From contig DGHF01000115.1 in NCBI GenBank assembly GCA_002392545.1, positions 1 to 29,324 on the forward strand: a stretch of 29,324 bases of DNA. Reading direction: 5' to 3'. Of this stretch, positions 22,458 through 28,486 are shown in pieces; positions within the stretch are counted from its first letter, which is position 1, and every line of letters starts with the position of its first letter. The translations under genes were made by a program, and so were the position numbers. A model generated the notes under the pieces. It had not been told where the DNA came from. It saw only the letters and a list, made by a program, of their open reading frames with translations, and made no database searches. The stretch comes from Ruminococcus sp. UBA3855 (lineage in GTDB: Bacteria; Bacillota; Clostridia; Oscillospirales; Ruminococcaceae).

Positions 22458-23527
22458 AATTCCTGCCCTGCCAATCTTTCCGCTTGGTCAGCTGTTGCCA
22501 ATGCATCAAAAATTTCGTCCAAATCGCCGTTGAGAATACTTTCCAGCCGGTACAGTGTCAGACCAATTCTATGGTCAGTCATTCTTCCCTGAGGAAAGTT
22601 ATAAGTCCGGATACGTTCGGAGCGGTCACCTGTGCCGACCTGCATTTTTCGTTCAGAAGCGATTTTATCCGCCTGTTCCTGTTGCATAGACTCAAACAGT
22701 CTGGCACGGAGAACTTTCATAGCCTTGTCCTTGTTTTTATGCTGACTGCGTTCATCCTGACACTCCACCACGACACCTGTCGGAATATGAGTAATACGGA
22801 CAGCGGATTCTGTTTTATTGATATGCTGACCGCCTGCACCAGAGGAACGGAATACATCAATTTTCAAGTCTGTGGGGCTGATTTCCAATTCGACTTCATC
22901 CGTTTCGGGGAGAACTGCGACTGTGACCGTGGAGGTATGAATTCGCCCTTGTGATTCTGTTTCGGGAACACGCTGGACACGGTGTACACCGCTTTCATAT
23001 TTCAGCCGTGAATATGCACCGTCTCCCTCAATGGAAAAGCTGATTTCCTTAAAACCGCCTAATTCCGTCTGGTTCGCATATAATATTTCCTGTTTCCAGC
23101 GGTGCGCCTCTGCGTACATACTGTACATTCTGTAAAGCGAATTTGCAAAGAGGGAAGCTTCTTCACCGCCTGCGCCCCCTCTGATTTCGATGATGACATT
23201 TTTTTCATCGTTGGGGTCTTTGGGGAGAAGGAGAATTTTCAACTCCTGTTCAAGTTCCGCCAACTGTTCCTTAGCATCTTCCAATTGCAGTTGTGCCATT
23301 TCCTTGAGTTCCGCATCTGCACCGCTTTCATTCAAAAGGCTTTTCGCCTCTTCAAAGTCATTTTTAGCAGATTTGTAGCGACGAAATACCTCAATGACAG
23401 GAGTCAGGTTTTTAAATTCCTTCATCAGGCTGGCATATTGTTCACGGTCTGCAATGATTTCAGGGTCAGAGAGTTTTGCATTGATTTCATTGTAATGCGT
23501 TTCCATGAGCAAAAGTTTTTCAAACAT
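22454..23527 (-). CDS. prfA: Peptide chain release factor 1
   Basis: A 357-residue class I release factor recognising UAA/UAG. It shows the catalytic GGQ (SSGAGGQHINKTESAVR) that triggers peptidyl-tRNA hydrolysis, the stop-codon-reading PxT-type motif (RVPETESQGRIHTS), and RGGAGGEEASLF. The start is placed at the ATG at 23527 (MFEKLL, the usual family N-terminus), with GGTGA just upstream. An in-frame ATG four codons earlier (23539) has a poorer site. The start overlaps the stop of the DUF951 gene by eight bases, implying coupling. It is the second gene of the operon. Confidence 0.96.
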   Translation of the reverse strand: MFEKLLLMETHYNEINAKLSDPEIIADREQYASLMKEFKNLTPVIEVFRRYKSAKNDFEEAKSLLNESGADAELKEMAQLQLEDAKEQLAELEQELKILLLPKDPNDEKNVIIEIRGGAGGEEASLFANSLYRMYSMYAEAHRWKQEILYANQTELGGFKEISFSIEGDGAYSRLKYESGVHRVQRVPETESQGRIHTSTVTVAVLPETDEVELEISPTDLKIDVFRSSGAGGQHINKTESAVRITHIPTGVVVECQDERSQHKNKDKAMKVLRARLFESMQQEQADKIASERKMQVGTGDRSERIRTYNFPQGRMTDHRIGLTLYRLESILNGDLDEIFDALATADQAERLAGQEL

Positions 23528-23717
23528 TGTTTTCACCATCCTGACGAGTTATTTTTTTGATGTGCTTTTCAATTTTTGCACGGGGTATGAGAAATTCCCT
23601 GCCACATCCGGCACAGCGTAAACGGAAATCCATTCCCGTCCGGAGTACCAGCATTTCTTTACTTCCGCAAGGGTGCTGTTTCTTCATATGCAATACATCA
23701 TTCACACGGACATCCAT
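23520..23717 (-). CDS. DUF951 family small protein (YyzM-like)
   Basis: A 65-residue protein with the pattern of the DUF951 family common in Firmicutes: VLHMKKQHPCGSKEMLVLRTGMDFRLRCAGCGREFLIPRAKIEKHIKKI. Family features are the MKKxHPCG start, the GxDFRxxCxGC pair of cysteines (a likely small beta-barrel with a metal site), and the basic end. The molecular role is unknown. AAAGGAG is eight bases before the ATG. It is the first gene of the eight-gene operon, with a ~95-base leader and a consensus promoter. The last codons overlap the prfA start. Confidence 0.85.
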   Translation of the reverse strand: MDVRVNDVLHMKKQHPCGSKEMLVLRTGMDFRLRCAGCGREFLIPRAKIEKHIKKITRQDGENNV

Positions 23718-23819
23718 GCTGACAGCTCCTTTCCAGTTAATATTTCAGCGTGTTTCACTGTTTTTTGTTTTGCTATAATATGCCAAGTCAAGAAAAACCG
23801 CTGTAAGAATCCTCTTTTC

Positions 23820-23848
23820 AGTATACCACATTCCAGTTACATTGTCAA
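23820..23848 (-). promoter_or_regulatory. Sigma-A promoter of the DUF951-prfA-coaE-exoA operon
   Basis: Minus-strand TTGACA (23848-23843), 17-base spacer, TATACT (23825-23820). Transcription should begin near 23813. The leader of about 95 bases up to 23717 is AT-rich and contains a second TTGACT (near 23788) but no structured motif that I recognise. Confidence 0.8.
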
Positions 23849-23921
23849 CTATTTTTTTATTGGAATATATAAAAGTCAATTGCAATGTCCTGAAATTATG
23901 ATGCAGAAAGGAAACCGCTAC

Positions 23922-23951
23922 TTGACAATTACTGATTTTTTGTGTTATAAT
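23922..23951 (+). promoter_or_regulatory. Sigma-A promoter, distal, upstream of degV
   Basis: TTGACA (23922-23927), 18-base spacer, TATAAT (23946-23951). No coding sequence with a ribosome site follows for nearly 470 bases. It either makes a non-coding RNA or a very long degV leader. Confidence 0.75.
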
Positions 23952-23957
23952 AGGTAA

Positions 23958-24110
23958 TGCCTGAAATATCCGGTAATGTTACTATGTTCATGTCATTTTC
24001 AAAAACATCACATGACATGATGAAACGAAACTTTTAACAGTTAGAGCGTTCTTATAAATAAAATTAAAAATAACTGTCATATTTTATAAGAAAGTGAGGT
24101 GAAATCCGTT
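23958..24110 (+). ncRNA. Non-coding leader segment with nested inverted repeats (possible pseudoknot)
   Basis: This stretch starts at the predicted start site of the 23922-23951 promoter and contains no credible gene. It holds an 8-bp hairpin (TCATGTCA 23988-23995 with TGACATGA 24013-24020). It also holds two interleaved complementary pairs: ACAGTTA (24037-24043) with TAACTGT (24071-24077), and TTCTTATAAA (24049-24058) with TTTATAAGAA (24083-24092). Interleaved pairs can form an H-type pseudoknot or be mutually exclusive switches. GTGAGGTGAAATCC follows at 24093-24106. No known riboswitch consensus is recognised. AT-richness raises the chance of coincidence. Confidence 0.35.
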
Positions 24111-24118
24111 ATTGATAC

Positions 24119-24147
24119 TTGACAAAATTAAATTTTTATGTTACACT
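24119..24147 (+). promoter_or_regulatory. Sigma-A promoter, proximal, of the candidate RNA / degV
   Basis: TTGACA (24119-24124), 17-base spacer, TACACT (24142-24147). The predicted start near 24154 coincides with the left side of the structured segment described next. Confidence 0.75.
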
Positions 24148-24153
24148 GTTCTT

Positions 24154-24320
24154 GTCGGGCATGGCGGATGGCTGGAGCATATGTGCGATGACCAGACACT
24201 TTTTACTTTTGGCACAACAGAAATGTTGAAACCACAGAAAAGACAAAAACACGTCATTTGTGGTATGTACCCGTACGTTAGCGGGGAATTTACGCCTTCG
24301 GAGTGTTATGCCAAACATGA
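24154..24320 (+). ncRNA. Candidate structured RNA (small RNA or degV leader)
   Basis: About 165 bases directly downstream of a good promoter fold into a compact multi-branched scheme by eye. The closing stem is GGCAT (24158-24162) with ATGCC (24308-24312). Inside are CTGG/CCAG; a perfect CAACA-GAAA-TGTTG tetraloop hairpin (24215-24228); ACCACA/TGTGGT (24231-24264) with an inner GAC/GTC; CCCG/CGGG (24270-24285); and a UUCG-capped hairpin (24292-24306). GNRA and UUCG loops are typical of selected RNA folds. An open frame through it has no ribosome site and no recognisable product. I cannot assign an Rfam family; it does not show RNase P, SRP, tmRNA or common riboswitch signatures. No strong terminator follows, so it may remain joined to degV mRNA. 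Confidence 0.5.
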
Positions 24321-24422
24321 GTAGATGATGAGTAATCATATCAAAAATGGACACGATGAACAAGGAATGGAACATAAAAGTTTGCTTATAACTTTTTATA
24401 AGTTTTCAATAACGGTATATTC

Positions 24423-25289
24423 ATGAAAACAGCAGTTATGACTGATACCAACAGTGGAATTTCCATTCAGGAGGGAAAGGAAAATCACATTTTCGTGCTT
24501 CCGATGCCTGTCATCATTGACGGAAAGGAATATCTGGAAGAAGTGACACTTTCTCATGAAATGTTGTATCAGGCTCTCAACCAGAATCGAGAAGTTTCCA
24601 CCTCCCAGCCATCACCTGCCATGCTGATGGATATGTGGAATGAAATATTAGAAAAGGGCTATGATGAGATTGTCTATATCCCCATGACCAGCGGTCTGAG
24701 TGGTTCGTGTGCCACTGCAACAGGGCTTGCAGAGGATTACAACGGAAAAATTCAGGTCGTAGACAATCACAGAATTTCTCTGCCCCTGTTGGATTCCGTC
24801 TATGATGCGGAATATCTTTCCGAAAATGGAAAAAATGCACTGGAAATCAAGGAAATTTTAGAGGAAAATGCCTACCGGAATGATATTTATATTACCCTGC
24901 ATCAACTGAAACGAATCATCAAGACAGGAAGAATCACCACCGCAGGTGCAGCCATTGCAACCGTGCTCAATATCAAGCCCATTCTCAAAATTCAGGGCGG
25001 AAAACTGGATGCATTCGCAAAGGCTAGGGGAATGAAAAATTGTGAAACCATCATGATTGAAGCCGTCAAAAAAGACCTTGCCGGAAAGTATGCAGGATTT
25101 CCCAAGGAAAGGCTCAGACTCTGCACTGCCGGAACATTCGAGAAAAAAAAAGATGAACTCGCATGGATTCAGAAAGTCCAGGATGCTTTTCCGGAATTCA
25201 AAGTGCAGTACCGCCCTCTGGCTTGCAGTATCGCTTGTCATATCGGGACAAATACCGAGGGAATTGCCATTGACTGCATTTCCAGATAA
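24423..25289 (+). CDS. DegV family fatty-acid-binding protein
   Basis: A 288-residue DegV-family protein, the kind that holds acyl chains and (as FakB) presents fatty acids to the FakA kinase. Typical blocks: an N-terminal AVMTDTNSGIS, VLPMPVIIDGKEYLEE, the ligand-site VSTSQPSPAMLMD, YIPMTSGLSGSCATA, LKRIIKTGRIT, NIKPILKIQGGKL and the terminal CHIGTNTEGIAI. Which lipid it binds cannot be told, and no fakA is near. Unusually for this window, the ATG at 24423 has no clear Shine-Dalgarno sequence (upstream reads AACGGTATATTC). It lies just after an AT-rich hairpin (CTTATAA-CTTT-TTATAAG, near 24384-24402), suggesting translation control by the long leader. A divergent operon lies to the left. Confidence 0.88.
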   Translation: MKTAVMTDTNSGISIQEGKENHIFVLPMPVIIDGKEYLEEVTLSHEMLYQALNQNREVSTSQPSPAMLMDMWNEILEKGYDEIVYIPMTSGLSGSCATATGLAEDYNGKIQVVDNHRISLPLLDSVYDAEYLSENGKNALEIKEILEENAYRNDIYITLHQLKRIIKTGRITTAGAAIATVLNIKPILKIQGGKLDAFAKARGMKNCETIMIEAVKKDLAGKYAGFPKERLRLCTAGTFEKKKDELAWIQKVQDAFPEFKVQYRPLACSIACHIGTNTEGIAIDCISR

Positions 25290-25290
25290 T

Positions 25291-25338
25291 TGATGGAAAA
25301 TTCCCTTCCATCACCGTGAAATTTTGCACAAAATTTTT
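25291..25338 (+). terminator. Probable degV terminator (two small hairpins)
   Basis: TGATGGAA (25291-25298) pairs with TTCCATCA (25306-25313) but lacks a T-run. It is followed by AAATTTT-GCAC-AAAATTT and two further T residues (25319-25338). The first hairpin begins immediately after the stop codon. Confidence 0.5.
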
Positions 25339-25359
25339 ATCTCCTTTCGCTCCCAAATA

Positions 25360-25388
25360 TTGACTTTTCACAAAATTTATGATACAAT
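25360..25388 (+). promoter_or_regulatory. Sigma-A promoter of the candidate small RNA
   Basis: TTGACT (25360-25365), 17-base spacer, TACAAT (25383-25388). The only nearby ATG (25387-25389) is inside the -10 box and would not be transcribed. Confidence 0.72.
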
Positions 25389-25394
25389 GAAGCC

Positions 25395-25612
25395 AGACAT
25401 AGTTTTTTCGTTTGAAGGGGGGGAATTTCTCCTGACTGGAGAAACAACAGGCTTTACTTTGTCTTCTGGTATTACTTTTGCAAACAAAAGCACTATTTCC
25501 GGCAGTCGCACATTAAGCCTGAACGGTCGTACCGCAACAGTGGCATTCACATGAATCATTATCATAAAGAGGAAGAAAGCCCTCCGCTGGAAACTTCGGC
25601 GGAGGGTTTTCG
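25395..25612 (+). ncRNA. Candidate ~215-nt small RNA with its own promoter and terminator
   Basis: A transcription unit without a credible gene, bounded by a good promoter and a GC-rich terminator. Hairpins seen: TTTCTCC/GGAGAAA (25426-25444), perfect CTTTTG-CAAA-CAAAAG (25475-25490) and CGGT/ACCG (25524-25534), plus an enclosing AGGCTT/AAGCCT pair (25449-25454 with 25515-25520). A run of seven G at 25417-25423 lies near the 5' end. A short open frame crosses it and ends at 25554 (its last residues read SGSRTLSLNGRTATVAFT), but its ATG is in the promoter and only a CTG at 25432 follows a ribosome-like AAGGGGGG. A short peptide is therefore possible but unsupported. No known RNA family is recognised. 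Confidence 0.5.
25576..25611. terminator. Strong terminator of the candidate small RNA, shared with the convergent gene
   Basis: CCCTCCGC (25580-25587) pairs perfectly with GCGGAGGG (25599-25606) around an 11-base loop, with AAA before and TTTT after. It should end the plus-strand small RNA and, in reverse, the minus-strand gene whose stop is at 25678. Confidence 0.85.
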
Positions 25613-25677
25613 ATTGTAATTTACAAAAAGTCGCTGAATCTGTCACAATACAAAAATTCATGATTTTTGTATAAAAA

Positions 25678-26388
25678 TCATCGTTGGGGAATATAAACGT
25701 ACGTATGCCCCCATACAGGCAGTTCCGCACTGAAAATCGGTTCGACAGAATCCGAACGCTTTTTCCGGAGAGGATGCTGTCCAATGATGGTCTTTTCGTC
25801 TCCGTAAATAATGGCAACCTGTCCGACATTCCTCTGAACTCTTTTTCGCTGAACAGAATCGAAATAAGTCAGGCGGTAGCTTGTTCCGGTGTGTTTGGCA
25901 AGCATATAAATTCCATTCGGCTGAATGTGTGGAAGACCATTCTGGATGGCGAAAACCTCTCTTGACATATCTCCTTCATATTGCTGTAATTCAAGGAGCT
26001 GTTTCTGAAAAAACTCTGTAATTTCCATACCGGACAACTTCTTTCTGGTAACGGCTTCACTGGTGGAAAGTAATATCTTGTCATAGGCATGATGCAGGGT
26101 AATTTTGTATTTCACGAGAAAATAAGGGTCTTTTTTTCCGCCGAGCAGGAGAATAATATCATTGTTGGTACGACTGACAATTTCCTGACAACTATCTCTG
26201 AGCATTTGGGCATCTGTCTGGGACGGCATGACAATGACCACTTTTCCGGCAGGGTGCAGACGGCTGACATTGGGCTGTTTCAGAATTTTTCTGTCGGTGC
26301 ATGAACACTGACAAAGCAGATTGAAAATATCCGTATGACATTTTTCACGGATTTCACGGATTTTCTCACGTTTTTCCTGCGTATTCAT
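25678..26388 (-). CDS. Unrecognised 236-aa protein
   Basis: I do not recognise this soluble protein. Visible: a basic, helical N-terminus (TQEKREKIREIREKC) and a cysteine cluster CHTDIFNLLCQCSCTD (residues ~17-32) that could bind metal. A strand-rich middle (KVVIVMPSQTDAQMLRDSC, NNDIILLLGGKKDPYFLVKY) and a basic C-terminal half (VQRKRVQRNVGQVAIIYGDE) follow. No signal peptide or membrane helix is seen. AAAGGGG lies eight bases before the ATG at 26388. It has its own extended -10 promoter and a terminator shared with the convergent small RNA. It may or may not relate to the peptidoglycan-binding genes upstream. Confidence 0.65.
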   Translation of the reverse strand: MNTQEKREKIREIREKCHTDIFNLLCQCSCTDRKILKQPNVSRLHPAGKVVIVMPSQTDAQMLRDSCQEIVSRTNNDIILLLGGKKDPYFLVKYKITLHHAYDKILLSTSEAVTRKKLSGMEITEFFQKQLLELQQYEGDMSREVFAIQNGLPHIQPNGIYMLAKHTGTSYRLTYFDSVQRKRVQRNVGQVAIIYGDEKTIIGQHPLRKKRSDSVEPIFSAELPVWGHTYVYIPQR

Positions 26389-26428
26389 AAAAAATTCCCC
26401 TTTCTTTTTCAGAAATGATTCTGATACC

Positions 26429-26434
26429 AGTATA
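26429..26434 (-). promoter_or_regulatory. Extended -10 promoter of the 236-aa gene
   Basis: Minus-strand TGGTATACT: an extended -10 with TATACT at 26434-26429. The -35 region (TTTACT, 17 bases upstream) is poor. The block AATGTGGTATACTG is almost identical to the -10 region of the DUF951-prfA operon promoter. Confidence 0.5.
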
Positions 26435-26471
26435 CCACATTTTTCCTGAAAAGTAAAGGGGAATTTGATTT

Positions 26472-26972
26472 TCAGGTCATATCATCGCCGGCACGTGCGA
26501 GGGCGTTCCATGTGGCGCAGTCAATCTCTCCAGTAACAGGAAGGGCGCATAATTTCTGAAACAACTGCACTGCACAGAGTGTATCATAATCGAATTTACC
26601 AGTAATTTCACAATAAGGCATATTGTCATATGTTTCCGCTAATGCATTCAAAATCACCTGCACAATGCGAACCGTGAAACAATCATCTCCCTGTCTCAGA
26701 ACCTCATCAGGTGAAAATACATCCAATGGCAAGGGAATGGAATTTTCCAGACTCAGATAAACTTCTGCTACTTTTTCCCATGTTGCGTGATTGGTCTCAC
26801 CAGTTGGGCTAAGACCATAGTATTGCTGAAATGCTTTCACAGCGTTGACGGTTTCTTTTCCATAAATGCCGTCCGGAATAACTTCGGGAATGGCTGGATT
26901 TTCGAGAGAAATAAAATACAGCATCTGTTGCAGTTCATAAATATGGGCTTTTTCCTGCTGAGTAGTATACAT
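26472..26972 (-). CDS. Protein with two peptidoglycan-binding (PG_binding_1) domains, no signal peptide
   Basis: A 166-residue protein made almost wholly of two PG_binding_1-type three-helix units: ~10-66 (IPDGIYGKETVNAVKAFQQYYGLSPTGETNHATWEKV) and ~98-156 (EITGKFDYDTLCAVQLFQKLCALPVTGEIDCATWNAL). Such domains bind cell-wall glycan/peptide, usually next to a hydrolase, but none is attached here. No signal peptide or membrane segment is present. AAAGGAG sits eight bases before the ATG at 26972; a GTG at 26981 overlaps that site and is rejected. The units closely resemble those of the upstream 467-aa protein, so the two are likely related by duplication. A 64-base hairpin separates them. Confidence 0.85.
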   Translation of the reverse strand: MYTTQQEKAHIYELQQMLYFISLENPAIPEVIPDGIYGKETVNAVKAFQQYYGLSPTGETNHATWEKVAEVYLSLENSIPLPLDVFSPDEVLRQGDDCFTVRIVQVILNALAETYDNMPYCEITGKFDYDTLCAVQLFQKLCALPVTGEIDCATWNALARAGDDMT

Positions 26973-27001
26973 TGTTATCACTCCTTTTCATAATGGAGGA
27001 C

Positions 27002-27065
27002 AATTCCCTTTGAAGCCTTAGCACGGACTGCCTGAAACTGATGCAGTCCGCACTAAGAGGGAATT
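27002..27065. other. Long imperfect hairpin between the two peptidoglycan-binding genes
   Basis: The outer arms AATTCCCT (27002-27009) and AGGGAATT (27058-27065) enclose CTTAGCACGGACTGC (27017-27031) and GCAGTCCGCACTAAG (27043-27057), the latter pairing at 13 of 15 positions. The loop is 11 bases. There is a 7-base bulge on one side and no T-run directly after it. It could terminate or attenuate transcription between the genes, protect mRNA ends, or be a remnant of a small repeat element. Confidence 0.6.
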
Positions 27066-27082
27066 TTCCCCTTGATTTTTTA

Positions 27083-28486
27083 TTAGCTTGAGCGAATTGT
27101 ATAACCGGGGGACTGGTAGGGGCGTTTTTCGTAGCCAAAGCGCAAATCTGAATATAATCCGGCGATTTCGTCCCATGTAACCGCCCCCACAACACCATTG
27201 GGAGTCAGTCCCCTGTAATTCTGGAAAGCAATCACAGAATTTTTTGTAAGAGGTCCAAAATATCCAGTATTCCGAACTTCCGGAATCTGTGTCACCGTCC
27301 TGTGAATGTAGGTCAGATATTCCTGCAAAATTCTCACATAATCATTTGTGACACCCTCTTGCAAGACAATCCCCGGATATAATTGTGGAATCCATTCTGC
27401 ATCTTCCGTGGGAACAGAGGCGACAATTCCGGCATATGCCCTGTAGAGGTCGTTCCAGGTCTGTTCATCAACAATTCCGGTTTCCGGAAGTCCGTAGACC
27501 TGCTGAAAGGAACGAACGGAATTTTCTGTCTGCTGGTCATAAATTCCAGTGATTTCAATTGGCAATACTGATTCATAGTAAGCCCCCACGACAGCCAGAA
27601 AATATTGCAGTCCCCGAATTTGTTCGTTTTGCATATTAGGCGTGAGATTTTCTGTAAACTGCAAAGGAAATTCGTCACGGGTAATGCCTTCGGAATCAAG
27701 TTCCGCAAGCCGTTTGACACTTGCATAAATATATGCAATTTTATACCAAGTGGATTTGTTGACTGTTCCGGTGGGAGCAAGGTTGAAAACCTCCTGAAAT
27801 GTCCGCACGGCTTCTTCCGTGGCAGAATCATAATTTCCGTTAGAATTGGGTATTTTGGGAATGGCAGGGTAATTTCTGGAAATGCGGTTCAATTGAATTT
27901 GAATTGTCTGCACCGCCATTCCAAATGAACCAGCTCCAAGCAATTGATTCGGGTAGGACATTGTATTGAACCGGACAGGAGCATTTCTCACAATTTCAAT
28001 ATCATCTCCGTAATAGTATTGTAATATCTCAAAAGGAATCAGACCTCTTTCAGCGAGGTAGACCGTGCCCCACTGTGAAAGACCGTTGCAGGTTGTTGTC
28101 GTACCGTTGCAGAAAGCCGTGAACAAGGGTTCAATTCTCCCGATTCTGCGGACGTAATCGTCAAAGAGTTCGTCAACCAGTCTTGAAATATTCTGATAAA
28201 TCTGTCTTCCTTCAATGAATTTCTGGTCATATTGTGTTTCTGATGTAATGTCAAAATTATAGCCCCTTGACCTGTACCATTCTGTATAGATTCTGTTAAG
28301 GGCGAATGTGACAATGACATAAATATTGGAACGAATTGCAACTTCCGACCATGTAGGGAAGATTTCGCTTGACGTAACATTTTTGATATAGTCGGGGAAA
28401 GGGAGCGTGACATTTGGTGCATCAGAATCGGGGAATCCTAGGTGAACGGTGATATTCTGGGGAATGAAAGGTTCTCCGGTGAGCAT
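27083..28486 (-). CDS. SpoIID/LytB-like domain protein with three peptidoglycan-binding domains
   Basis: A 467-residue protein. The N-terminal ~165 residues resemble a diverged SpoIID/LytB (sporulation transglycosylase-like) domain: VTSSEIFPTWSEVAIRSNIY corresponds to the family's xxSExxxxWPxEALKAQAV block, and CNGTTTTCNGLSQWGTVYLAERG to its late G..SQ.GA..LA block, followed by ILQYYYGDDIEIV. Three PG_binding_1 units follow (~188-252, 288-350, 378-445; each with GxYDxxTxxxVxxFQ...G..TxxTW). There is no signal peptide. The start codon overlaps the stop of the upstream gene by one base (TGATG), with GGAGG ten bases before, so the two are co-translated. Whether the SpoIID-like part is active is unclear. 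A spore- or cell-wall-related role is inferred from domains only. Confidence 0.8.
   Translation of the reverse strand: MLTGEPFIPQNITVHLGFPDSDAPNVTLPFPDYIKNVTSSEIFPTWSEVAIRSNIYVIVTFALNRIYTEWYRSRGYNFDITSETQYDQKFIEGRQIYQNISRLVDELFDDYVRRIGRIEPLFTAFCNGTTTTCNGLSQWGTVYLAERGLIPFEILQYYYGDDIEIVRNAPVRFNTMSYPNQLLGAGSFGMAVQTIQIQLNRISRNYPAIPKIPNSNGNYDSATEEAVRTFQEVFNLAPTGTVNKSTWYKIAYIYASVKRLAELDSEGITRDEFPLQFTENLTPNMQNEQIRGLQYFLAVVGAYYESVLPIEITGIYDQQTENSVRSFQQVYGLPETGIVDEQTWNDLYRAYAGIVASVPTEDAEWIPQLYPGIVLQEGVTNDYVRILQEYLTYIHRTVTQIPEVRNTGYFGPLTKNSVIAFQNYRGLTPNGVVGAVTWDEIAGLYSDLRFGYEKRPYQSPGYTIRSS

Noticed and set aside
24154..24320. Identification of the candidate RNA as SRP RNA, RNase P RNA, tmRNA or a common riboswitch
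   Set aside because: The GGAAGC loop of SRP RNA, the P4 signature of RNase P, the tmRNA tag frame and the conserved cores of cobalamin, ZTP, ydaO, M-box and T-box elements were looked for and not seen.
24112..24324. Open frame of 70 codons inside the degV leader
   Set aside because: It starts inside the promoter region, has no ribosome site, and the underlying bases form hairpins typical of RNA rather than codon-shaped sequence.
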